Part shown: in pieces, positions 7,451 through 15,834 of the stretch
Numbering within the stretch: position 1 is the first letter of the stretch
How the letters are laid out: each line of letters starts with the position of its first letter
Assembly: GCA_020725865.1 (NCBI GenBank)
Contig: DYEC01000001.1
Coordinates: 62,001 to 126,000, forward strand
Direction: 5' to 3'
Length of the DNA stretch: 64,000 bases
Source of the DNA: Anaerolinea sp.
Lineage (GTDB): Bacteria > Chloroflexota > Anaerolineae > Anaerolineales > Anaerolineaceae
The notes under the pieces: generated by a model
Database searches by the model: none
What the model was told of the DNA's origin: nothing
The model's input: the letters and a program-made list of their open reading frames with translations, nothing else
Program-made: the position numbers and the translations under genes

Positions 7451-10400
7451 ATGTTTCGACCAGTATCTTCTAAATTGAACATTACCGCTCTTGAAGAAGG
7501 TGTGTTGAACTTTTGGAAAAAACATGACATCTTCCACAAGTCAATGGATGAACGTTCAGGGGGACCAAAATATGTTTTTTATGAAGGTCCGCCAACTGCA
7601 AACGGAAAGCCAGGAGTGCATCATGTGCTGGCGCGTGCGTTTAAGGATGTGTTTCCGCGCTATAAAACGATGCGCGGTTACCATTGTATCCGCCGCGGCG
7701 GATGGGATACACATGGCTTACCGGTTGAGATTGAAGTTGAGCGTAAGCTGGGGTTTACCAACAAACAACAGATTGAAGCCTACGGTATTGATAAATTCAA
7801 TCAGCTTTGTCGTCAGTCCGCGTTTGAATATATTCGCGATTGGGAGCGCCTGACCGATCGCATGGCATACTGGGTGGACCTGGAGACGGCTTATATTACC
7901 TACAAAAATGACTACATTGAAAGTATCTGGTGGATCTTAAAGAATTTCTGGGATAAAGGGTTGCTCTATCAGGGTTTCAAAGTCGTGCCGTATTGCCCTC
8001 GCTGTGGAACACCGCTCTCCGATCATGAAGTGGCATTGGGGTATGAAGAAGCCACCGATCCTTCGATTTTTGTGCGCATGCCGCTTATGGACACTCCTGG
8101 TACTTCGTTGTTGGTCTGGACGACCACACCATGGACGCTGCCGGGCAATGTTGCTGTCGCTGCACACCCAGACGTCACGTACGTTGTCGTTGAGCGTGAA
8201 CTCGCTGAAGGAGAAACGGAACGGTTGATTCTAGCGGAATCGTTGCTGGGTGCTGTGTTTGGTGAAGAGCAGGTACGGATTGTGGAACGGATGAAAGGCA
8301 AGCAACTGAAAGGCAAGCGATATCAGCCTTTATTTACATTTTTGCCACCGGAAAAGCCGGCTCATCGGGTTGTCCTAGGTGATTTTGTAACTACCGAGGA
8401 TGGCACCGGACTTGTTCACATTGCGCCTGCCTTTGGTGCCGAGGATATGCAGGTGGCTCTAGAAGAAAACCTTCCGATTTTGATGACCGTTGCTGAGAAC
8501 GGCACATTCATTCCGGAAGTTCGCCCTTGGAGCGGCAAGTTTGTTAAAGATGCTGATCCGTTTATCACTCGCGATCTTGACGAGCGCGGTTTGTTATTCC
8601 GCGCCACAACATATACACATACTTATCCGTTCTGCTGGCGCTGCTCCACACCATTGTTATATTATGCTCGCCCCACGTGGTACATCCGTACCAGCCAATT
8701 GAAAGACCGGCTGGTGGCGTTGAACGAGCGGATTAACTGGTATCCTGGTCATATTAAGAACGGACGATTCGGTAACTGGCTGGAGAATAATGTGGATTGG
8801 GCACTCGGCCGCGAAAGATACTGGGGAACGCCATTGCCGGTCTGGGAATGCGAGAGCTGTCACCATCAGCTTTGTGTTGGCTCGCGCCAGGAACTTTCTC
8901 AGTTATCCGGTATGGATCTTTCTGGTTTGGATTTACACCGTCCGCATGTGGATGAAATCAAATTACGTTGCCCCGAGTGCCAGGGTATTATGCGTCGCGT
9001 CCCTGAGCTGATTGATGTCTGGTTTGACTCAGGATCAATGCCTGTGGCGCAATGGCACTATCCATTTGAAAATCAGGAAATATTTAGAGAACAGTTTCCG
9101 GCTGATTACATTTGTGAAGCGGTGGATCAAACGCGTGGCTGGTTTTACTCTCTACATGCGATCAGCACATTGCTGTTTGACAGTGAATGTTACAAGAACG
9201 TGATTTGCCTGGGGTTGATCCTGGATGCTGAAGGACAGAAAATGTCTAAGTCACGTGGCAATGTAGTGGACCCTTGGGATGTTTTGAATAAGCATGGCGC
9301 AGATGCGATGCGCTGGTATCTTTACACTGCTAGCCCGCCAGGACAGGAACGGCGTTTTTCTGTTAATCTAGTGGAAGAGGTCGTCAGGAATTTTACGCTG
9401 ACCTTGTGGAATACCTACTCATTCTTTGTGACCTACGCCAATCTGGATGGCTGGAAACCTGACGTAACGGAAGTTGTGCAGTACAGCGCACTGGATCGCT
9501 GGTGCCGCTCTGCACTGCACGCGCTAGTACGTGAGGTAACCAATGCACTGGAAAATTATGATGTTCTTGGAGCAACGCGACCAGTTGAAACGTTTGTTGA
9601 CCAACTCTCTAACTGGTATTTGCGGCGCTCTCGTCGGCGTTTCTGGAAAAGTGGTTCAGATGCGGATAAGCGAGCAGCTTATGCCACTCTATATGAGGCG
9701 TTGGTGACTTTGAGCAAACTGCTGGCGCCCACCATGCCTTTCTTGGCAGAAGAACTATATCAGAACCTTGTCCGCTCGCTCGATCTTCAAGCCCCACTCT
9801 CCGTTCATCTGGCGATGTGGCCTGAATTTGATGCCTCGGTGATTGATGAGCGGTTAAACCGCGAGATGACACTAACGATGAAGCTGGCTTCACTGGGTCA
9901 TGCGGCTCGTAATAAAGCAAATCGTAAAGTGCGCCAGCCATTAGCTGAGGCTGCATTTGCGGTGGGCAATGTTGATGAACGCGCTGTGATTGATAAATAT
10001 GCTGATTTGCTGGCAGATGAACTGAATGTAAAGAGAGTTCGCGCCTTGGATGCCACTACCGAGGCGGTAGATTACACCTTGAATCCATTGCCCAAGCAAT
10101 TAGGACAGAAGTATGGCTCTCGTTTCCCTCGAATCCGCGAAGCGTTATTATCGTTAGATGCTTCCATTGCAGCCGCAAAGCTATTACAGGGTGAGACACT
10201 GGTTGTTGAAGTGGATGGCGAGCGTTATGAAATACTGCCAGAAGAGGTTGAGGTGCGTGTCAATGCACGGGCTGGTTTTGCAGTCGCATCCGAAGGTGCG
10301 TATCTGGCGGCTCTGGTAACCGATTTGACACCTGAACTGGTGCAGGAAGGGCTGGCGCGTGAATTTGTGCGCCGTGTTCAAGATTTGCGTAAGCAAGCAG

Positions 10401-10603
10401 GTTTAGATATAGCTGATCGCATTATCCTGCATTATCAAGCCACCGATGGACTTCAACAGGCAGTTGAGCGGTTTAGAGAGTACATTATGGGTGAAACACT
10501 GACGGTGGAAATGAATGTTGGCGATGTGCCACAGCATTTATCAACAAGCAGTGATGGGTTTGACGGTGAAAAGGTAACGATTGGCTTGCGCAAGATAGGC
10601 TGA
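7451..10603 (+). CDS. ileS: Isoleucyl-tRNA synthetase, IleS2 type with GXHH motif
   Basis: This class I synthetase of about 1050 residues charges tRNA-Ile. The HIGH motif reads GVHH (residues 55-58, in ANGKPGVHHVLAR), the swapped GXHH form known from IleS2 enzymes with extreme mupirocin resistance. KMSKS is intact (EGQKMSKSRGN, near residue 600). The editing (CP1) domain contains the usual TTPWTLPGN segment, and Cys pairs (CPRCG, CWRCS, CESC, CPEC) are present. An anticodon-binding domain and a long C-terminal extension follow. AGGAGG lies at 7441-7446. ATGs at 7448 and 7451 are both possible, and 7451 is better spaced. It is regulated by the T-box just upstream. Confidence 0.97.
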   Translation: MFRPVSSKLNITALEEGVLNFWKKHDIFHKSMDERSGGPKYVFYEGPPTANGKPGVHHVLARAFKDVFPRYKTMRGYHCIRRGGWDTHGLPVEIEVERKLGFTNKQQIEAYGIDKFNQLCRQSAFEYIRDWERLTDRMAYWVDLETAYITYKNDYIESIWWILKNFWDKGLLYQGFKVVPYCPRCGTPLSDHEVALGYEEATDPSIFVRMPLMDTPGTSLLVWTTTPWTLPGNVAVAAHPDVTYVVVERELAEGETERLILAESLLGAVFGEEQVRIVERMKGKQLKGKRYQPLFTFLPPEKPAHRVVLGDFVTTEDGTGLVHIAPAFGAEDMQVALEENLPILMTVAENGTFIPEVRPWSGKFVKDADPFITRDLDERGLLFRATTYTHTYPFCWRCSTPLLYYARPTWYIRTSQLKDRLVALNERINWYPGHIKNGRFGNWLENNVDWALGRERYWGTPLPVWECESCHHQLCVGSRQELSQLSGMDLSGLDLHRPHVDEIKLRCPECQGIMRRVPELIDVWFDSGSMPVAQWHYPFENQEIFREQFPADYICEAVDQTRGWFYSLHAISTLLFDSECYKNVICLGLILDAEGQKMSKSRGNVVDPWDVLNKHGADAMRWYLYTASPPGQERRFSVNLVEEVVRNFTLTLWNTYSFFVTYANLDGWKPDVTEVVQYSALDRWCRSALHALVREVTNALENYDVLGATRPVETFVDQLSNWYLRRSRRRFWKSGSDADKRAAYATLYEALVTLSKLLAPTMPFLAEELYQNLVRSLDLQAPLSVHLAMWPEFDASVIDERLNREMTLTMKLASLGHAARNKANRKVRQPLAEAAFAVGNVDERAVIDKYADLLADELNVKRVRALDATTEAVDYTLNPLPKQLGQKYGSRFPRIREALLSLDASIAAAKLLQGETLVVEVDGERYEILPEEVEVRVNARAGFAVASEGAYLAALVTDLTPELVQEGLAREFVRRVQDLRKQAGLDIADRIILHYQATDGLQQAVERFREYIMGETLTVEMNVGDVPQHLSTSSDGFDGEKVTIGLRKIG

Positions 10604-10651
10604 TATTTTCTACCAGAAAAAACAGCGTATCGTCTTGTTGTGCAAGGACTG

Positions 10652-10693
10652 CCAGGCAAGAAGATGGCAACATCTTCTTGCCTGGTTTGATTT
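10652..10693 (+). terminator. Strong intrinsic terminator after ileS
   Basis: A perfect 15-base-pair stem (10652-10666 with 10671-10685) around a GCAA tetraloop is followed by TTTGATTT. It ends the ileS transcript about 50 bases after the stop. Confidence 0.85.
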
Positions 10694-10790
10694 GAAAATT
10701 CGTAGCACATGGTAACAATGATGTATTCATATGTTTTGAGAGGCCAATTATTTGCTCGTCGGTTCACTCAGAGAAAATTGCAAACGCGCA

Positions 10791-10796
10791 TATAAT
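10791..10796 (+). promoter_or_regulatory. Possible -10 for the MDR dehydrogenase gene
   Basis: A consensus TATAAT lies 84 bases upstream of the dehydrogenase start. The expected -35 position has no good match, so the promoter is tentative. Confidence 0.35.
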
Positions 10797-10874
10797 GGTA
10801 AAAGTGAAACAAATTTAGAGTAGGATACTAATACAGGCTCAAGGGCTTAGCTAGTTCACTCTACGGGAGAACCA

Positions 10875-11906
10875 ATGATGAAGCGCCAGGCATTAATATT
10901 CACTGCTCCTGAAAAGGTTGAGATTCGGGAAGAAACACTACCACATCCCAGACGCGGCCAGGTTGTAGTTCAAACTCTTTTTTCGGCGATCAGCCCAGGG
11001 ATGGAGATGCTGGTTTATCGAGGACAGGCGCCTCAAGAGATCACACAGGATGAACCTATACCTTCATTAGCCAATAATTTTGAGTACCCGTTTAAGTACG
11101 GTCATTCTGTGGTTGGTGAGGTGAAAGCGGTTGGAGAAGGTGTTGACCCAGGATGGATAGGGCGTAAGGTTTTCTCTTTTCACCCACACGAAAGCGCTTT
11201 TGTTGCAAGCCTGACCGAACTTGTACCACTTCCGCTTGGAATCTCGGTAGAAGATGCCTTATTCCTACCCAGTATGGAAACGGCGGTAAATTTTTTGCTG
11301 GATGGCCGCCCATTAATTGGTGAAGCGGTAGCGGTCTTTGGTTTGGGAATTGTTGGAATTTTGACAACAGCTTTGTTGGTGGATTTTCCACTGGGTGCGT
11401 TGGTAACATTTGATAAATATCCTCGCCGGCGTCAGGTGTCTTTGGAATTGGGAGCGACTGCCAGTCTTGATCCCTATTCAGCCGGTTGGTTGCAAAAGGC
11501 GCAGGCTGAGGTTATTCAAGCTGGCCTAACAGGGGAATATGATCTGACTTTTGAGCTTTCCGGAAAACCGGTGGCGCTCAATCAGGCAATTGCGGTGACT
11601 GGTTTCGATGGCCGGGTGGTGATTGGGTCATGGTATGGTAAAAATCCAGTTAAGCTGGAGCTGGGGGGACGATTCCACCAAAGTCGAATGCGTCTGATTA
11701 GTAGCCAGGTCAGTACAGTGACGCCAGAACTGGGCGGCCGTTGGAATAAAGCACGCCGGATGATGCTGGCATGGAAAAAGTTGCGTCAAATCAAGCCGGA
11801 GCGATGGATTACACATCGTTTCCCGTTCGAACAAGCTGCAGAGGCTTATGCTCTGTTAGCAGCGCATCCAGAGCAGACTATTCAAGTTGTTTTAACGTAT
11901 TCTTAG
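10875..11906 (+). CDS. MDR (zinc-type alcohol dehydrogenase superfamily) oxidoreductase lacking the usual zinc Cys
   Basis: This 343-residue protein has the medium-chain dehydrogenase layout: an N-terminal GroES-like domain (to about residue 130), then a Rossmann domain with VAVFGLGIVGILTT (about residues 154-167), then a C-terminal GroES-like return. The position normally occupied by the catalytic zinc Cys reads SAISPGMEML. The following GHE motif is GHS, and the four-Cys structural zinc loop is absent. It therefore resembles the zinc-poor BchC/SAISAGTE-type branch whose substrates are mostly unknown. It has its own gap and terminators, between ileS and metG, and probably its own promoter. 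Substrate unknown. Confidence 0.8.
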   Translation: MMKRQALIFTAPEKVEIREETLPHPRRGQVVVQTLFSAISPGMEMLVYRGQAPQEITQDEPIPSLANNFEYPFKYGHSVVGEVKAVGEGVDPGWIGRKVFSFHPHESAFVASLTELVPLPLGISVEDALFLPSMETAVNFLLDGRPLIGEAVAVFGLGIVGILTTALLVDFPLGALVTFDKYPRRRQVSLELGATASLDPYSAGWLQKAQAEVIQAGLTGEYDLTFELSGKPVALNQAIAVTGFDGRVVIGSWYGKNPVKLELGGRFHQSRMRLISSQVSTVTPELGGRWNKARRMMLAWKKLRQIKPERWITHRFPFEQAAEAYALLAAHPEQTIQVVLTYS

Positions 11907-12051
11907 GCAAGTGAAAGATTACTAAATATCGGAGAAACTGGCGTCGTATGCCTCAAGACGCTGCACAACAGAGTAATTTAAAACAAATTTTTTCATTCGC
12001 ATATTCCGTGATAGAATTCATCCGTCTATATTTATTTGCATGAGGTGAAGA

Positions 12052-13842
12052 ATGTCCTTCCCTGTTCTGATTGCTGTGGCTTGGCCCTATGCTAATTCAG
12101 AAATTCACGTGGGTAATGTGACCGGTGCATATTTACCGGCTGACATCTGTGCTCGTTATCACAGGCTAAAAGGACGGCAGGTCTTGATGGTTTCCGGCTC
12201 GGATGCACATGGCACACCGATTACTGTTCGGGCGGATGCCGAAAAAGTTTCGCCCTATGAAGTCTATCAGCGTTTTCATGCTACGTTTATAGACCTCTTC
12301 ATGCGGATGGGATTAACATACGATCTGTTCACCAGCACGCATACATCTAATCATTTTCAGGTGTCGCAAAATGTTTTTCTGGCTCTGCTCCGCAATGGAT
12401 ATCTTTATACAGATCATGAACTTCAGTGGTTTGCCCCAAGTCAAGGGCGCTTCTTACCAGACCGTTATGTAGAAGGCACTTGCTACATTTGCGGCTATAC
12501 CAATGCTCGTAGCGACCAGTGTGATAAATGCGGCAATTTGCTTGAAGCGGAGAAACTGATTGATCCTCGTTCAAGAATTGATGGTTCGAGACCGGAACTT
12601 CGCGAGACAGAACATTATTATCTGGATTTGGGTAAATTACAAAATCGCATTGTTGACTTTTTGCGCGCACGTGAGTCATACTGGCGTCCTAATGTGGTGC
12701 GTCAGTCGTTGGGGCAGATATTGGCTGAAGGATTGCGTGGTCGGGCGATTACCCGTGATTTGGACTGGGGAATTCCGGTGCCAATTGAAGGCTGGGATGG
12801 AAAGTGTCTGTATGTTTGGTTTGAAGCGGTGATTGGTTATCTCTCGGCAACAATTGAATGGTCAAAAATCACCGGGCAATCAGAAGCTTGGCGAGAGTGG
12901 TGGCATACACCAGAGTCCAAAACCTTTTACTTTATTGGCAAAGATAACATTCCTTTTCATGCCATTATCTGGCCTGCGCAACTAATGGGTTGTGGGACAA
13001 CGTTTGATGAATTGCAGGGCAGCTATCCACCGATGGAGCTGGTGTTGCCGTATGATGTGCCAGCCAATGAATTTATGAATCTGGAAGGTGACAAAATCTC
13101 TGGTAGCCGTAACTGGGCAGTGTGGGCGAGGGATGCGTTAACGCGCTATGATCCTGACCCGCTGCGCTATTACCTGACCGTTAACATGCCCGAAACGAAA
13201 GATACAGATTGGAGCTGGGAAGATTTCCTGAAGCGGAACAATGATGAACTGGTGGCGACCTGGGGCAATCTGGCGAATCGGGTGCTTTCCTTTGCTTGTA
13301 AGCATTGGGAAGGAATTGTGCCCGATCCTGGAGAGCTCACCGCTCAGGATAAGGAACTGTTAGAAACTGTAGAAAGCGGTTTTGAGACTGTTGGCAATGA
13401 GCTGGAGGCTGTACATTTGCGTAATGCGGTAGGCGAGGCGATGCGGCTGGCGACCGAGGTGAACCGTTATCTGGATGCAACAGCCCCTTGGAACATAATC
13501 AAGACAGACAAAGCTGCCGCTGGCAGAGCAATTTATACTGCGCTGCGCGCCATTGATTCACTAAAAATCCTATTTTCACCGTTCTTGCCTTTCACCAGTG
13601 AAAAGCTTAATACTTATCTGGGTTATTCTAATCCTTTGTTTGGCACACAGGAAGTTGAGACGGTACAGGATGAACTGGGAGAACATATGGTTCTTCGCTA
13701 CTATCCTGGCCAAGCCAGCGGGCGGTGGGAAGCCAGCCAACTGGCACCGGGCACACGTCTCCAATCTCCCCAACCTCTATTCCGAAAACTGGATGTTTCC
13801 ATTGTTGTAGAGGAGCGGGCTCGTCTGGGAAAACCATCATGA
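12052..13842 (+). CDS. metG: Methionyl-tRNA synthetase
   Basis: This 596-residue class I synthetase charges tRNA-Met. Visible are the WPYANSEIHVGN active-site motif (HVGN at residues 19-22), the zinc knuckle with Cys 144, 147, 157 and 160 (CYIC and CDKC), and a KMSKS-like loop reading DKISGSR near residue 346, a common variant in MetG. The WSWEDF segment and the helical anticodon-binding domain follow. There is no C-terminal tRNA-binding (EMAP) domain. GAGGTGA lies four bases before the ATG. It converges on the minus-strand glycosyltransferase with only 7 bases between stops and no visible terminator. Confidence 0.96.
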   Translation: MSFPVLIAVAWPYANSEIHVGNVTGAYLPADICARYHRLKGRQVLMVSGSDAHGTPITVRADAEKVSPYEVYQRFHATFIDLFMRMGLTYDLFTSTHTSNHFQVSQNVFLALLRNGYLYTDHELQWFAPSQGRFLPDRYVEGTCYICGYTNARSDQCDKCGNLLEAEKLIDPRSRIDGSRPELRETEHYYLDLGKLQNRIVDFLRARESYWRPNVVRQSLGQILAEGLRGRAITRDLDWGIPVPIEGWDGKCLYVWFEAVIGYLSATIEWSKITGQSEAWREWWHTPESKTFYFIGKDNIPFHAIIWPAQLMGCGTTFDELQGSYPPMELVLPYDVPANEFMNLEGDKISGSRNWAVWARDALTRYDPDPLRYYLTVNMPETKDTDWSWEDFLKRNNDELVATWGNLANRVLSFACKHWEGIVPDPGELTAQDKELLETVESGFETVGNELEAVHLRNAVGEAMRLATEVNRYLDATAPWNIIKTDKAAAGRAIYTALRAIDSLKILFSPFLPFTSEKLNTYLGYSNPLFGTQEVETVQDELGEHMVLRYYPGQASGRWEASQLAPGTRLQSPQPLFRKLDVSIVVEERARLGKPS

Positions 13843-13849
13843 ATTTGAG

Positions 13850-15097
13850 TTACCGCTTGTCTGTCTGCTGGATTTGTTTGCGCCATGCAATTCGGCTTTG
13901 ATCCAGTAATTTGATCAACAGGGGACGACCATTGATCCGCTTGTGTGTTCTATCAGACACGCCGCGTTCTGCCGCCCGCCACAGCAGTCTGGCAACGCGG
14001 TAGGCGGCATATGGTCTTCCCAGCCGTTGCGCGTTTTTTGCCTGTTGTTTTAGTAGCGCACGATCATTGAGCAGCCAGTGAGTTAACGTTTCAAGGGCTA
14101 TAATAGGGTCTTCTACTAGTTCACCAGCACCATTCGAGACTACAAATTCAGCATTTCCGGTTTCCTGACCGGGGATTACATCTATAAGCATCATTGGTAA
14201 CCCACAGGCAAGTGATTCGGTGACGATCAGTCCACCTGCTTTACAGACAATGGCATCAGCAGCATGCATAAAAATAGGTATCTGGTCGGTGTATTCGTAG
14301 AGGTGGGTGGGGATGTGCCACTCAATTTGTTGAAGTGTACGATAGAGCTCTTCGTCCTTGCCGGCAACAACCACCAGTTGGAGTGGAGAACCATAGTGAT
14401 TAAAGACATTCAAGATTTTCGTAAGACCTTCCACTCGCCGACTGCCCACTGCCAGAACGGTAAATAAGTCAGTGCTCCAACCCAAACCAGCGCGCAGTTC
14501 ATTTGGCGAACGTCGCTCTTTTGTGATTAGGGGGTTCACTGGAATTCCAGTAACGATCATTTTGCGGTAAGGCATACCATAGCTGGCACCTAGGCTGTAA
14601 ACTTGCTCGTTAGGCACAAAACAGGCATCCACCTTGCGGTGAAACCAGATGCGGTGGATGGTCGAGAGGTCGGTGATAACAGTAAAGAAGGGGGTGAAAA
14701 CTTTTTTTATTGAAAATACTGCCGTCAGCGGCGCCTGATAAATGGGAAAAGTGGTCAGAATCGCATCGGGCTTGTATGTTTCGATCAAATCCCATAATGG
14801 TTCAAACAACATAGGTATCAGGGCACTTTCCAGGATCGCAGATGGAACCAATTTATCGCTGGCTCCAAAGCCCACGCGGTAAAGATCGGGCATTTCGCGG
14901 ACAATGCGGTCGTAATCGGATTGGGTTTCTCGCAAGAAAGCGGGTGTTCGTTTGTCCTCGAGTGGGTTTTCAATCTCAACCTGACAGGCGTCGCCATATA
15001 GTTCGTGCAAAGCAGCAGCAACAGCGTTGGCTGCACTGCGGTGTCCAAAGCCGGCATCTGCGGTCAGAATCAGTATGCGTTTCATCTGATTTTCCAT
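13850..15097 (-). CDS. MGDG-synthase/UgtP-type glycosyltransferase (GT28)
   Basis: This 415-residue protein has the N-terminal MGDG-synthase domain, opening ILILTADAGFGHRSAANAV (about residues 8-26), and a GT-B C-terminal domain with the nucleotide-sugar site around AIVCKAGGLIVTESLACGLP (about residues 293-312). Such enzymes add glucose or galactose to diacylglycerol on the inner membrane face, giving membrane glycolipids. The first ATG (MENQMKR) has AAGGA upstream; the ATG four codons later is also possible. It follows pncC by 69 bases on the same strand and may share its promoter. Sugar donor is not certain. Confidence 0.85.
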   Translation of the reverse strand: MENQMKRILILTADAGFGHRSAANAVAAALHELYGDACQVEIENPLEDKRTPAFLRETQSDYDRIVREMPDLYRVGFGASDKLVPSAILESALIPMLFEPLWDLIETYKPDAILTTFPIYQAPLTAVFSIKKVFTPFFTVITDLSTIHRIWFHRKVDACFVPNEQVYSLGASYGMPYRKMIVTGIPVNPLITKERRSPNELRAGLGWSTDLFTVLAVGSRRVEGLTKILNVFNHYGSPLQLVVVAGKDEELYRTLQQIEWHIPTHLYEYTDQIPIFMHAADAIVCKAGGLIVTESLACGLPMMLIDVIPGQETGNAEFVVSNGAGELVEDPIIALETLTHWLLNDRALLKQQAKNAQRLGRPYAAYRVARLLWRAAERGVSDRTHKRINGRPLLIKLLDQSRIAWRKQIQQTDKR

Positions 15098-15166
15098 CGC
15101 ATTTTTCCTTCAAACTCTATAACACATGAGCTAAATAATAGTTATCCGATGAATGCTGAAATGTTG

Positions 15167-15673
15167 TCAGTCGCTGAGCTTTCCGCATAGATAGTCCAGG
15201 AGGATTTGCAAGGCAGCCTGGGCAGAATATTCTTTATTCTCAATTCGACTTCCATTCCATACGAATTTCCAGGCTCGATTTCCTTCTGGGGCACTCAAGC
15301 CAATCCAAACCAGCCCCACGGGTTTTCCGGGCATTCCACCGCCGGGTCCGGCAATACCACTGACTGCCAGTCCGATGATGTTTTGAATTGGGAAATCATT
15401 TGCTAGAACCTGCCGGGCACCGCGTGCCATTTCAATCACCGTTTCGCGGCTTACAGCGCCGTGCCGGGCAATAATCTCATGCGGAACGCCAAGCAGCCGT
15501 TCTTTTGCCTCATAAGAATAGGCAGTAATGCCGCCAAGGAAATACTCTGAAGAACCAGGGACATTGGTAATGCGGTGTCCGATTAGTCCGCCTGTGCATG
15601 ATTCTGCCACGACCAGTTTTAGATTACGCTGTCGCAGCCAGCTGCCAATTTTAACTTCCAGAGTTTCTTCCAA
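15167..15673 (-). CDS. pncC: Nicotinamide-nucleotide amidase (CinA C-terminal domain)
   Basis: This 168-residue stand-alone CinA C-terminal domain deamidates nicotinamide mononucleotide to nicotinate mononucleotide in NAD recycling. The motif AESCTGGLIGHRIT (about residues 24-37) holds the catalytic Ser, and GIAGPGGGMPGKPVGLVW (about residues 114-131) is the second signature. The start is a TTG preceded by GGAGAGG. The N-terminal molybdopterin-like half of full CinA is absent, as in E. coli PncC. Confidence 0.92.
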   Translation of the reverse strand: MEETLEVKIGSWLRQRNLKLVVAESCTGGLIGHRITNVPGSSEYFLGGITAYSYEAKERLLGVPHEIIARHGAVSRETVIEMARGARQVLANDFPIQNIIGLAVSGIAGPGGGMPGKPVGLVWIGLSAPEGNRAWKFVWNGSRIENKEYSAQAALQILLDYLCGKLSD

Positions 15674-15700
15674 AGTAGCGCCTCTCCATTTCCTGCTTGC

Positions 15701-15731
15701 ATTATAGCGCGATGTGTGGGCATATTGTCAG
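15701..15731 (-). promoter_or_regulatory. Promoter for pncC (minus strand)
   Basis: Read on the minus strand, CTGACA (15731-15726) and TATAAT (15706-15701) are 19 bases apart, a slightly long spacing, and the -10 lies 27 bases before the TTG start. Confidence 0.5.
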
Positions 15732-15785
15732 TAAACTTTATTGAAAATGGCGTTGGTTTTTGAACGCGGCACGTTTTTCGCACCA

Positions 15786-15815
15786 TTGACGGAAAGACAG
15801 GGTATCCGTTATGAT
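15786..15815 (+). promoter_or_regulatory. Promoter for the start of the polysaccharide locus
   Basis: TTGACG (15786-15791) and TATGAT (15810-15815) are 18 bases apart. The predicted transcription start is only about 12 bases before the ATG at 15835, so the leader would be very short. It is divergent from the pncC promoter. Confidence 0.6.
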
Positions 15816-15834
15816 GTAAACCCGGGAACATCGA

